DNA of 42,774 bases from assembly GCA_012032775.1 (NCBI GenBank), contig JAAUQO010000021.1:1-42774 (forward strand), written 5' to 3'. Source of the DNA: Oscillochloris sp. (lineage in GTDB: Bacteria; Chloroflexota; Chloroflexia; Chloroflexales; Chloroflexaceae). Positions within the stretch are counted from its first letter, which is position 1; each line of letters starts with the position of its first letter. A program made the translations under genes and the position numbers. The notes below the pieces were generated by a model that worked only from the letters and a program-made list of their open reading frames with translations, ran no database searches and was not told the DNA's origin. Below, piece by piece: positions 34,863-42,774 of the stretch.

Positions 34863-36179
34863 ATGAGACGCTCTACGCGCCGTTTGTCGCTTCCGCTCGT
34901 TTTCCTGGTTAGCCTCGGCTTATTCGCAGTTGTTGTGAGTATTCCCCAGATAGCGTTTGCTGCCTTTCGCGGCGCCGGTCCCGGAGGATGCGGTGTCTTC
35001 GCCGACGCGGTCGCACGCGCTGCGGCCGGTGATGTGCTGACGCCAATGCGCGGCGGAGTCAATACCGACAGCATCATCATCTCGAATACACTGGTGTTAC
35101 AGGGCGGCTGGGTTCCGGATACAGCCGATTGTAATGATAACGGCAGCGGCGGTGAGGCCAAACGCGATTATGACGATGCCGCCGATATGCTCGCCGCCGG
35201 GTTCGCCTTCGATGCCGATGAGCGCTCCGAATTGTTTGGCGACGGCAGCGAATCGGCACTACCACTGAGCCTGGGCGACGGGCAAACCCTGGCTCTGGAA
35301 AATCTCAGGATCGGTTCCCAAAGCCTTAATGCGAGCGGCGCCGCCATCAGTGGTGTGATATCCGAAGGCGCCCGGCTCCGAATCGAGAATGTCGATTTCA
35401 GCAGCAATCTCGTCGGCACCAATAACAGCGGCGGAGCGATCTATCTGGAGGTTCGTGGCGGTTCACAAGTCGTCATTGCCGACAGCATCTTCAACAACAA
35501 CCAGGCCGCCTCCGGCGGCGCTATCGAAATCTATCTTTATGACGGCAGCGAACTCATTATTGAAGGCAGCACCTTCAACGGAAACGAAGCACTCAACGCA
35601 GACGGCGGCGCCTTGAAAGTTGTGCTGTACCATGGCTCGGTGACAATCCGCAACAGTACCTTCAGCAACAACAACGCAACCAACGGCGACGGCGGCGCGA
35701 TCCGCCTTGAACGAGGTCAGGGCGCAAACGGCCCAACCACGGCAACCTTGCGCAATATCACCTATAGCGGCAACAGTTCCGAACAGGCCGTTACCGCCAA
35801 TATCTCGCTGGCAGGGGTTGGCGTACTGGAGCCGCAACTCTACCTGCCGGCACTCTTCGCCGGCGACGCCACAGCCCCCTACAGTGTCCGCATCCTTGGT
35901 ATTACCCTGGATGAAGCGCAGTACATGGTAAGCTTCAATACCAGCGGCTACACCCCACAACTGCCGGGTCGGCATATCCACTTTTACTTCAATACCGTAC
36001 CGGCGGAGCAAGCCGGTGTACCGGGGAGCGGTCCCTGGAAGATCTACGGCGGCGCCAGCCCTTTTACTCAGTATGGCATTACCGACCGGCCGGCCGGTGC
36101 GACACAGCTCTGTGCATTGGTGGCGAATGAGAATCACTCCGTGATTCAAGACACCGGGAATTGCGTCGATCTGCCCTAG
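34863..36179 (+). CDS. Secreted right-handed beta-helix protein
   Basis: This 438-residue protein has a Sec signal peptide (about 1-33, PLVFLVSLGLFAVVVSIPQIAFA). Residues of about 75-310 are a beta-helix of Pmp-like repeats with GGAI and FxxN motifs: NSGGAIYLEVRGG, SGGAIEIYLYDGS, DGGALKVVLYHGS, DGGAIRLERGQ. After a LYLPALF segment comes a domain of about 110 residues with RHIHFYFNTVP and GPWKIYGGASPF that I do not recognise by name. The ATG at 34863 follows GAAGGGGG by seven bases. The protein is probably surface-exposed, for adhesion or polysaccharide binding. Its LYLP segment resembles the C-terminal tail of the VCBS protein at 6858. Confidence 0.82.
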   Translation: MRRSTRRLSLPLVFLVSLGLFAVVVSIPQIAFAAFRGAGPGGCGVFADAVARAAAGDVLTPMRGGVNTDSIIISNTLVLQGGWVPDTADCNDNGSGGEAKRDYDDAADMLAAGFAFDADERSELFGDGSESALPLSLGDGQTLALENLRIGSQSLNASGAAISGVISEGARLRIENVDFSSNLVGTNNSGGAIYLEVRGGSQVVIADSIFNNNQAASGGAIEIYLYDGSELIIEGSTFNGNEALNADGGALKVVLYHGSVTIRNSTFSNNNATNGDGGAIRLERGQGANGPTTATLRNITYSGNSSEQAVTANISLAGVGVLEPQLYLPALFAGDATAPYSVRILGITLDEAQYMVSFNTSGYTPQLPGRHIHFYFNTVPAEQAGVPGSGPWKIYGGASPFTQYGITDRPAGATQLCALVANENHSVIQDTGNCVDLP

Positions 36180-36195
36180 AATTCGGTTATTGTGC

Positions 36196-36265
36196 ATGCA
36201 TGATGCCTGATCCGTGATGACTGACTCATCAACCATTCCAATATCACGAATCAGGTATCATGCAT
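36196..36265. terminator. Bidirectional terminator-like hairpin with a 23-bp stem
   Basis: Arms 36196-36218 and 36243-36265 are complementary over 23 bases with only two non-Watson-Crick positions, both G-U capable on one strand, and a 24-base loop. It lies between the convergent beta-helix and cyclase genes and overlaps the cyclase stop codon at 36251-36253. Confidence 0.7.
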
Positions 36266-39200
36266 CTTCATGCGCACAATTTGATCGAGGCTCAATCGCC
36301 CGCCACGCACCACCCTTGTATCGCCGGCCAATGCGTAGCCGGGGCGTAACAAAACATAGGAACGGCTGTGATACAGCGGCACCGCTGCAACTTCTTCCGC
36401 AACCAGCAAACGATCTGCGGCATGAAAACGGGCTAGCCGTTCGGCGGGGCGGCTTAATGCCAACGCCTCGTCGATCAATTGATCGAATTGCGGGTTGCGC
36501 CAGCCGAAATAGTTGATCGGACTATTGCTGTAGAAGAGCGTTTGTAAGACATCGGCCGGTTCGGGGAAATCCAGATCCCAGCCGAAGAGCGCCATCTGAA
36601 ATCGCCCATCGCGCAGCCCATCAAGTAACATTTCCACCGGCACATCGGGTGCCAATTCAACCGTCACACCCAAATGCTTATACCAGGCGTCGCACAAAAA
36701 TTGCGGCGTCGCGCCCATCCCCGGCAATGCCCCAAGCACAATCGTACCGTTAACTCCTCCCGCCGCCGCAAATGCCTCCCGCGCAGCGGCGGGGTCAAAA
36801 CGCAAACCGATCTCCGGCGAATGGCCGGGCATCCCCGGCGGCACCACCCCACCCCGTGCTGCGAGTTGCACACCTTGCCAAACATCCTGCACCAACTGTT
36901 CGGTATCGATCGCAAGTGCAAAAGCACGCCGCAAGCCGCGCTCGGCAAAGGGCGCCGCTCCACACGCGAAGCTCAGCAAAAAACTGTTGAGATACAGCAC
37001 ACTTACGATTGCGCCGGGAAAATCGGCGATGCGGCCGGGATGATCGACGCAACGGATTAATTCAAGTTCGTCCCGACGCATGAGATCGTCGCCGGGATTT
37101 CCAAATTCAACACGGACATGCTCAACATCTCCGTAACGACGGCGGTATCTGGTATTTCGCCGTAGCTCAAGATACTTGCTGCGGTGCCACGCAGTAAGCA
37201 CAAAATGGCCGTTGCCGACAATATGCTCCGGCAGACTCCAATCGGATCCCAGCGCCTCAACCAGATGTTTCGGTTGCGGAAACGCGATCGGCGCCGCCAA
37301 TACGTAAAGAAAGTGGCTTGCCGCAGTCGCAAGCTGAAGTTCCAGGGTGTAGTCGTCGATCGCTTGAATACCGATCGTCGTGGGATCGACGACGGCGCCG
37401 CTATGAAGTGCTTCTGCACCAACAAGGGGGTAGAGTTGCGTTGCGAGCGCCGCATTGGTGGCAGGATCGAGATTGCGCCTGAAGGCGAAAACGAAATCAT
37501 GGGCCGTGATTTCGGTTCCGTTACTCCAACACAAATCCGATCGTAATTCAAAGCGGTAAATGCGCCCATGCTCGCCAATCTGCCAACGACGGGCGGCCGC
37601 CGGGATAATGCCTAGATTGCCGTCGAGAGTCACCAGGCCCTCAAATAGTTCACGTGTAAGGGCTACTTCGTGAACTGTAGAAACAAGTCCTGGATCGAGC
37701 GTTGCCGGCTCTAACTCGCCCATGCGAAACACCGACGCCTGCTGTGAAGCCCGCTCCGCTCGTCCTTCGAGCTGATCCAATAGCTCAAACGCCGCATCGT
37801 ACAACTCTTGCGCCGCCATATAATCGCCGGCATTCATCTTGACTTGCGCCAGTTTGAGCAGGGTACGGCCACGTAATTCGCCGCCGCCGCCGGCCTGTTC
37901 GAGCAGCGCCAGCACATGCCGATAGCCGGCCTCGGCCTCTTCGCCGGCATCGAGCAAACGCGCCGCATCGGCGGCCTGACCATGGTAGCGCGCTGCTTCC
38001 AGAAAGGAACCGGCCCGCTCGTAGTGCATGCCGATCGTCGCCGAACGCTCGGCGATCTGGGTTGGGAAGATCCGTTCGATCGCTTTTGCCGCCGCGCCAT
38101 GGTATTCGCGCCGCCGCACATACAGCAATGCGCTGTAGGCACTCTCGCGGATCAGGGTATGGCGGAAGCGATAATCTTCACCTTCGCCAAGCAAGAATCC
38201 GGCGCCGATCAATGCCGCGATCCGTTCAACAACAATAGCCTCACTCGTCGCGATAAGCTCCCGTAGCAAGCGCGGTTCACCCGCCGGCCCGAGCACCGCC
38301 GCCAGTTGCAACGTCGCGCGCAGCGGCCCCGGCAGCCGGTCGATCTGAGCTTGCAACACACCTTCGATCGTCTCCGGCAGGATTGCGTCGGGGCCACTGG
38401 CCGCCGTCGCGCGGGCCAACTCCACCAGAAACAGCGGAGTACCCGCCCCGCGCGCGATCATCTGCTCCAGTGCCGCCGCCGTCACATCCGGCGCATGCTG
38501 CAAGACAATGATGCGTGCGGCATCAGGGCCGATCGCCCCCAGCTTCACCTGTGTCACACCACTCGCCGCCAGTCGCGTCAGCAAGGCCTCAGCCCGCCCG
38601 CTTACATCCGGTCGATGCGACAGAATGAGCAGAAGTGACGACTGAGCAATTGAGGGATGCGGCTCACTCGGTACCAGGGCCAGCAGCGAACCAAGCAATT
38701 CCAGCGAGGTCGGATCGGCCCATTGCAGATCGTCGAGCGCGATCACCAACGGACCGTGGGCCAGTGCCGCCGCCGTTAACTCGCCGACCAGGCGGCTCAA
38801 ACGCCAGCGCAGGCTTTCGCCGCCCAACGAATCCAGTTCTCGTGCGCGCCGCTCATCGAGCGTAATCCCTAGCAAACGGGCCAGGTAGGGCGCGGCCGAA
38901 TCGCCGGCTCGTTCGCCGAGCAGCGCCGTGGTTGCTTGCTCCAACGCGGCATAATCGGCTCCTGCCGGCAGCGCCAGCAATTCGCGCAACGCCGCCGCGA
39001 TCAATGCGCCGCCCGCCTGGCCGCCGTAATCGGTTGCCGCCGCCACCACCCAGCGGAGATCAGCCGTGCGCCGCAAGGCGTCGAGCAGATGGGTCTTGCC
39101 CATGCCGAGTTCGCCGCTGAGCAACAGCACACCGCTGTGTCCGATCGCCAACCCCGCCAATCGTTCACGGAGCAGCGCCAGTTCGTTGTCGCGGCCGATC

Positions 39201-40531
39201 ACCTGCGCCGCCGGTCGGGCAAATTGCACCGCAACACCGTCGAGGGCGAACAACTCGACCGGGGCGGCCTTGCCTTTCAAGCGGGTCGGGCCAAGGGGCG
39301 TGATCGCCATAGTGCTGCGCAATCGCGCCGCCAGGGTCGGGCCGATCACGATCTGGTTGGCGTCGGCCCGTTGCATCAATCGGGCGGAAAGATTGATCGT
39401 ATCGCCCATCACTGTGTAATCATTGCGCTCGGATGAGCCGACCGGCCCGGCGAAAGCCCGTCCGGTCGCCATACCGATCCGCTGGGCGGTGATGAACGGC
39501 ATCTGAGCCGGCAACGCCCGCAACTCCAGGGCGCAGCGGGCCGCGCGCAATTCAAGCTCCTCCAGCGCCCGCGGCGCGCCGAAGATCAGATGCAACACAC
39601 TGCCTTTGTCGCCGGTGATCAAGCGATTGACCCGCCCGCCATAGCCGGCAGCCACCCGTTGCGCCGCGCCGAAATAAGCCGACAACTGCTCCTCGGCCCG
39701 CCGGCCGTCTTCATAGCGAATGCCTTGAAACTGAACGAAAATACTCACCACCGGCTTCAACTCAGCCGGCTGCGAGCGACCCTCGCGCAGCGCCGTGTAG
39801 ACCTCTTGCGGAACATAGGCCCGCAACTCGATCAGCGCCGCCGCCGAATCTTCGAACAGCGGCAGCGGAATTGGCACAAGGCGCGGCGGATTGTACGGCG
39901 GCCCCACCAGCACAAACTCGTCGCGCTGTTCCAGGATCGGGGCCAGTTGCGCCAGATCGGACAGGCCGCTCGGATCAAGCACCACCTCGCCGGCATTAGC
40001 GTGGTGTTCGGCCTCGGCCATGCGATCCAGGGTCGTACCACCGATCACATCTTCGTAGCCATACAACACATTCCCAAGGTAGACCCGCAGCACCGGCCCG
40101 TAGGCCATGCCGATCTTCATCGTCAGGGTGTAAGTGCCGGCGTCGGTGTGTACTGTGCCGGATTGGGCAATTGCGGCCTGCATTGCGTGGGCGGCGGCGA
40201 GCGCCCGGCGCAGCATCACGGATGTGCTGCGGTGCTGGGGCTGGGGAAACCAGATGATCAACGCATCGCCGCCGAACTTCACAATACTGCCGCCATACGC
40301 ATGGGCGGCGGCGATCAGCGGCGTGAAGACACTATTCAGCGCGCGGGTAAGCTCCTCGGCGCCGCGGGCCGCACTCAGCGCCTGGGCTAAACCCTCAGTC
40401 AGCGGGGTAAAGCCGGAGATATCGGCGATCAGCGCGATCCCTCTGGCGGAAAGCGGGTGGCCGGAGAAAATATACGCCGCCCGATCACGGGGGATGTACG
40501 CGGCGAGGGTTGCGAGCAAATCTGGTGCCAT
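36251..40531 (-). CDS. Soluble adenylyl cyclase-like C1-C2/ATPase protein fused to an OppA-like solute-binding domain
   Basis: This 1426-residue protein has no signal peptide or membrane helix, so it is cytoplasmic. Cyclase domain C1 (about 28-190) has both metal-binding Asp: Asp37 in ALIADISGF and Asp89 in VKFGGDALIIWF. Domain C2 (about 258-430) lacks the first Asp (SIFVQFQG) but keeps the transition-state Asn380 and Arg384 in YTVMGDTINLSARLM. The pair should therefore form one composite site, as in mammalian soluble adenylyl cyclase. A STAND-type ATPase follows (Walker A GELGMGKT at 473-480; Walker B LDDLQWAD near 600), then TPR-like helices to about 930. Residues of about 937-1420 match family 5 peptide-binding proteins (FEGLVTLDGN, WSNGTEITAHDFVFAFRR). 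It should make cAMP in response to an internal ligand. The ribosome binding site is weak. Confidence 0.9.
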   Translation of the reverse strand: MAPDLLATLAAYIPRDRAAYIFSGHPLSARGIALIADISGFTPLTEGLAQALSAARGAEELTRALNSVFTPLIAAAHAYGGSIVKFGGDALIIWFPQPQHRSTSVMLRRALAAAHAMQAAIAQSGTVHTDAGTYTLTMKIGMAYGPVLRVYLGNVLYGYEDVIGGTTLDRMAEAEHHANAGEVVLDPSGLSDLAQLAPILEQRDEFVLVGPPYNPPRLVPIPLPLFEDSAAALIELRAYVPQEVYTALREGRSQPAELKPVVSIFVQFQGIRYEDGRRAEEQLSAYFGAAQRVAAGYGGRVNRLITGDKGSVLHLIFGAPRALEELELRAARCALELRALPAQMPFITAQRIGMATGRAFAGPVGSSERNDYTVMGDTINLSARLMQRADANQIVIGPTLAARLRSTMAITPLGPTRLKGKAAPVELFALDGVAVQFARPAAQVIGRDNELALLRERLAGLAIGHSGVLLLSGELGMGKTHLLDALRRTADLRWVVAAATDYGGQAGGALIAAALRELLALPAGADYAALEQATTALLGERAGDSAAPYLARLLGITLDERRARELDSLGGESLRWRLSRLVGELTAAALAHGPLVIALDDLQWADPTSLELLGSLLALVPSEPHPSIAQSSLLLILSHRPDVSGRAEALLTRLAASGVTQVKLGAIGPDAARIIVLQHAPDVTAAALEQMIARGAGTPLFLVELARATAASGPDAILPETIEGVLQAQIDRLPGPLRATLQLAAVLGPAGEPRLLRELIATSEAIVVERIAALIGAGFLLGEGEDYRFRHTLIRESAYSALLYVRRREYHGAAAKAIERIFPTQIAERSATIGMHYERAGSFLEAARYHGQAADAARLLDAGEEAEAGYRHVLALLEQAGGGGELRGRTLLKLAQVKMNAGDYMAAQELYDAAFELLDQLEGRAERASQQASVFRMGELEPATLDPGLVSTVHEVALTRELFEGLVTLDGNLGIIPAAARRWQIGEHGRIYRFELRSDLCWSNGTEITAHDFVFAFRRNLDPATNAALATQLYPLVGAEALHSGAVVDPTTIGIQAIDDYTLELQLATAASHFLYVLAAPIAFPQPKHLVEALGSDWSLPEHIVGNGHFVLTAWHRSKYLELRRNTRYRRRYGDVEHVRVEFGNPGDDLMRRDELELIRCVDHPGRIADFPGAIVSVLYLNSFLLSFACGAAPFAERGLRRAFALAIDTEQLVQDVWQGVQLAARGGVVPPGMPGHSPEIGLRFDPAAAREAFAAAGGVNGTIVLGALPGMGATPQFLCDAWYKHLGVTVELAPDVPVEMLLDGLRDGRFQMALFGWDLDFPEPADVLQTLFYSNSPINYFGWRNPQFDQLIDEALALSRPAERLARFHAADRLLVAEEVAAVPLYHSRSYVLLRPGYALAGDTRVVRGGRLSLDQIVRMKMHDT

Positions 40532-40631
40532 ATCTCAATCAACGCAGCTACAAGGGGCTTCTCCAACACAGTTTACGCATTCATATGCATCATAAACCGG
40601 ATCACTGCATCCTTCTTCCATCCACGGTCGG

Positions 40632-40660
40632 TTGACAGTACACGCACTCTTTACCATAAT
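40632..40660 (+). promoter_or_regulatory. Sigma-70 type promoter of the ABC-F gene
   Basis: TTGACA (40632-40637) is followed after 17 bases by CATAAT (40655-40660), one mismatch from consensus. The leader of about 75 bases contains a GGGGTT/AACCCC hairpin (40680-40706). Confidence 0.7.
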
Positions 40661-40740
40661 GCCTAAAGACAATGGTGTCGGGGTTGGCGGCTGCGTCGCA
40701 AACCCCAATGCCACGCTATAGCATAAGGACGATTTTCAAC

Positions 40741-42666
40741 ATGACATTGATGAGTGTCGGCGGCCTGACGAAGTATTATGGCGCCGAACTGATTTTTCAA
40801 AATATTAATTTTCAGATCGCCCGCGGCGATAAAGCTGCCATGGTTGGCGTGAACGGCGCCGGCAAGAGTACCTTGCTCAAGATTATCGCCGGAATCGAAA
40901 GCTCCGACAGTGGTCAGGTTGCCCTTGCACGCGGCACCCGGGTGGCATATCTGGCACAAGAGGTGCGCTTCGCCGCCGATCGTACGCTCTGGCAGGAGAT
41001 GGAGGCCGCCTTCGCCCATCTGGCCGATCTTCAGGCCGAAATCAAAGCCCTTGAACCACGTATCGCCGAGACCGACTCGCCGACCTGGGCCGAGGATATG
41101 GAGCGCTACGGCGAACTCAGCGATCGCTTCGAGCACGCCGGCGGCTATGAGATCGAGCCGCGTATCAAGCGCACTCTGATGGGCCTCGGCTTTCACGAGA
41201 GCCAGTACAACCAGCGCCTCGCCCAGTTCTCCGGCGGCCAGAAGACCCGCGCCGCCCTTGCCGCAACACTCCTCTCCGATCCCGATCTGCTGCTGCTTGA
41301 TGAGCCGACCAATCACCTCGATATGCAGGCTCTGGAGTGGCTGGAACAGTTCTTGCGCCAGTGGTACGGCACCCTGATTGTGATCTCGCACGATCGCTAT
41401 TTTCTCGACCGGGTTACCAAGCGTACCTTTGAGATCGCCTTCGGTGAGTTGGAGGATTACCCCGGCGGCTACAACAAGTATCTGGAACTCAAGGCCGAAC
41501 GCCTGGAGCGTCGCCTGAAGGAGTTCAACGCTCAGCAGGAGTTTATCGCCCGCACCGAGGAGTTTATCCGGCGCTACAAGGCCGGTCAGCGCGCCCGCGA
41601 AGCCAAGGGTCGCGAAAAGCGCCTTGAACGCTTTAAGCGCGACAGTGCGCTCGACCGCCCGCGCGAACAGGCGAAGCTGAAGCTGTTCCTCGACACCAAA
41701 CTCCGGAGCGGCGAACTGGTGCTGAGTCTCGACGGTCTGGTGATCGGCTATCCCGGCGACAAAGACCGCAGTTCCGATGCGCGTGTGTTGTTGCGCGCCG
41801 ACGGCCAGGAGATTCAGCGCGGCGAACGGGTGGCCCTGCTCGGCCCCAACGGCAGCGGCAAAACCACGCTTCTGCGCACGCTGATCGACGAACTCAAGTC
41901 GCTCCAGGGAGTCTACCGGCTCGGCCACAAGGTCAGTATCGGTTACTATGCCCAGGGCCACGATGTGTTGCAGTGGGACAATACCGTGATCGAGGAGCTT
42001 ACTCGCGTCAGCCCGACCCTTGGCGAACCGGCGGCGCGCAACTTGCTCGGCAGGTTTTTGTTCAGCGGCGATGATGTCTTCAAGCGCGTCGGCGATCTGA
42101 GTGGCGGTGAGCGTTCACGGGTCGCACTCGCCCAGCTTACGTTGCTTCCCGGCAACTTACTCATCCTCGACGAGCCGACCAACCACCTCGATATCAACGC
42201 CCGCGAGGCGCTCGAAGGCGTGTTGAAGGAATATCCCGGCTCGATTCTGTTTGTCTCGCACGATCGTTATTTTATCGACGCAATCGCCGACAAGATCTGG
42301 TTTATCGACCAGGGCCGCTTACGACAGTATGTCGGCGGCTACAGCGATTTCGTCGAGGCCCGCGAACGCGCCACCCAATCCGAACCGACGCCGGGCAATG
42401 CACCGGCGCCCAAGTCGATCGCGCAGGCCCAGAAACCGGCCGCCAATTTCGTCTCGCCCGAAGAAAAACAGCGCCGCAAGCGTATCGCCGCGATCGAGGC
42501 CGAAGTCGCCCTGCTGGAACAGGAATTGAACAAACTCAAAGCCGATCTTGAGTCTGCCAGCGTCGCTCAGGATATCGACCGGCTGACCAAACTCGGTACG
42601 CAATACGCCGAACTGGAACAACTGCTGCACCAGCGTTACGCCGATTGGGAACAACTTGCCGCGTAG
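40741..42666 (+). CDS. ABC-F family ATPase (Uup/YdiF-like)
   Basis: This soluble protein of about 641 residues has two ABC ATPase domains and no membrane part. Domain 1 has GVNGAGKST, FSGGQKTRAALA and LLLLDEPTNHLD; domain 2 has GPNGSGKTT, LSGGERSRVALA and LLILDEPTNHLD. Between them is the charged, helical P-site tRNA-interacting linker (about 245-330), and the C-terminus is a coiled coil (IEAEVALLEQELNKL), as in Uup and YdiF. Such proteins act on the ribosome, in translation rescue or antibiotic resistance. The ATG at 40741 is chosen (AGGA 11 bases upstream); the frame is open from 40672 but that region is leader. An alternative start is 40750. Confidence 0.93.
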   Translation: MTLMSVGGLTKYYGAELIFQNINFQIARGDKAAMVGVNGAGKSTLLKIIAGIESSDSGQVALARGTRVAYLAQEVRFAADRTLWQEMEAAFAHLADLQAEIKALEPRIAETDSPTWAEDMERYGELSDRFEHAGGYEIEPRIKRTLMGLGFHESQYNQRLAQFSGGQKTRAALAATLLSDPDLLLLDEPTNHLDMQALEWLEQFLRQWYGTLIVISHDRYFLDRVTKRTFEIAFGELEDYPGGYNKYLELKAERLERRLKEFNAQQEFIARTEEFIRRYKAGQRAREAKGREKRLERFKRDSALDRPREQAKLKLFLDTKLRSGELVLSLDGLVIGYPGDKDRSSDARVLLRADGQEIQRGERVALLGPNGSGKTTLLRTLIDELKSLQGVYRLGHKVSIGYYAQGHDVLQWDNTVIEELTRVSPTLGEPAARNLLGRFLFSGDDVFKRVGDLSGGERSRVALAQLTLLPGNLLILDEPTNHLDINAREALEGVLKEYPGSILFVSHDRYFIDAIADKIWFIDQGRLRQYVGGYSDFVEARERATQSEPTPGNAPAPKSIAQAQKPAANFVSPEEKQRRKRIAAIEAEVALLEQELNKLKADLESASVAQDIDRLTKLGTQYAELEQLLHQRYADWEQLAA

Positions 42667-42682
42667 CAGTGCAGAATACAGA

Positions 42683-42774
42683 TCTCGGTTCTGGGTTCTG
42701 GGTTCTGGGTTCTGGGTTCTGGGTTCTCGGTTCTCAGTTCTCGGTTCTCGGTTCTCGGTTCTCGGTTCTCGGTT
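42683..42774 (-). repeat. Heptanucleotide repeat tract (at least 13 units), cut by the window edge
   Basis: From 42683 the sequence is an unbroken series of 7-base units: one TCTCGGT, five TCTGGGT, then TCTCGGT units with one TCTCAGT variant. On the minus strand these read as GAGAACC-type units, the same as those at 16698 and 22434. It begins 17 bases after the ABC-F stop codon. It is not microsatellite-perfect, so block-wise duplication is likely. Confidence 0.95.

Noticed and set aside
40663..41961. Long minus-strand frame of 432 codons
   Set aside because: It lies opposite the ABC-F gene, has no recognisable domain, and is the usual antisense shadow of a GC-rich coding sequence.

Overview
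The window looks like chromosomal DNA of a filamentous anoxygenic phototroph of the order Chloroflexales (phylum Chloroflexota). The strongest evidence is a minus-strand block encoding the B808-866 type light-harvesting beta and alpha peptides (pufB, pufA), a membrane-anchored tetraheme cytochrome c (pufC), bacteriochlorophyll synthase (bchG) and a geranylgeranyl reductase (bchP), facing a membrane-anchored auracyanin-type blue copper protein. No reaction-centre L/M gene lies between pufA and pufC. As I recall, this fits the Chloroflexus/Oscillochloris side of the order better than Roseiflexus; that placement is inference. The DNA is GC-rich, and ribosome binding sites are mostly purine-rich AGGAG types.

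Layout. 1-97: tandem 36-bp repeats. 102-6777: a plus-strand glycan cluster with three GT-B glycosyltransferases (the first frameshifted), a SAM methyltransferase with a zinc-ribbon N-terminus, a polytopic GT-C-like membrane protein, and a small duplicated fragment of its tail. 6858-8723: a secreted FG-GAP/VCBS repeat protein. 8760-13066: a GNAT acetyltransferase (-), transketolase (+) and ammonium transporter (-), the last two converging on a bidirectional terminator. 13067-19032: the phototrophy island. 19122-23217: a two-gene heterodimeric ABC exporter (first gene frameshifted), followed by a branched inverted-repeat element. 23414-30656: a UbiA-type prenyltransferase and a Ser/Thr kinase-NTPase-helical repeat protein (frameshifted), divergent from an FHA-winged-helix regulator, then a NarL-type regulator with a degenerate receiver and a histone-deacetylase-family enzyme. 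30724-34601: ribose-phosphate pyrophosphokinase, a fused double-domain phosphofructokinase of eukaryotic type, and an OsmC-like protein (frameshifted). 34863-36179: a secreted beta-helix protein. 36251-40531: a giant adenylyl cyclase-ATPase-peptide-binding fusion. 40741-42666: an ABC-F ATPase. 42683 to the edge: a heptanucleotide repeat tract.

How the parts work together. The puf/bch block makes the antenna, its pigment (bchG attaches the tail, bchP saturates it) and the membrane cytochrome that re-reduces the reaction centre. Auracyanin is the likely mobile electron carrier that supplies that cytochrome. Between pufBA and pufC lies a strong terminator-like palindrome followed by a near-consensus promoter, so antenna and cytochrome are probably made in different amounts. 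The kinase, FHA regulator, degenerate response regulator and cyclase suggest heavy investment in eukaryote-like intracellular signalling.

The most notable items are: (1) a 1426-residue protein in which a soluble-adenylyl-cyclase-like C1-C2 pair and ATPase are fused to an intracellular OppA-like solute-binding domain; (2) a bacterial phosphofructokinase with the fused catalytic/degenerate-half architecture of animal and fungal enzymes; (3) heptamer GAGAACC repeats that occur between genes and also inside an ABC exporter reading frame, where copy-number changes would alter frame. Four genes carry single-base frameshifts, three of them at short homopolymers, so sequencing error has to be excluded before they are treated as broken.
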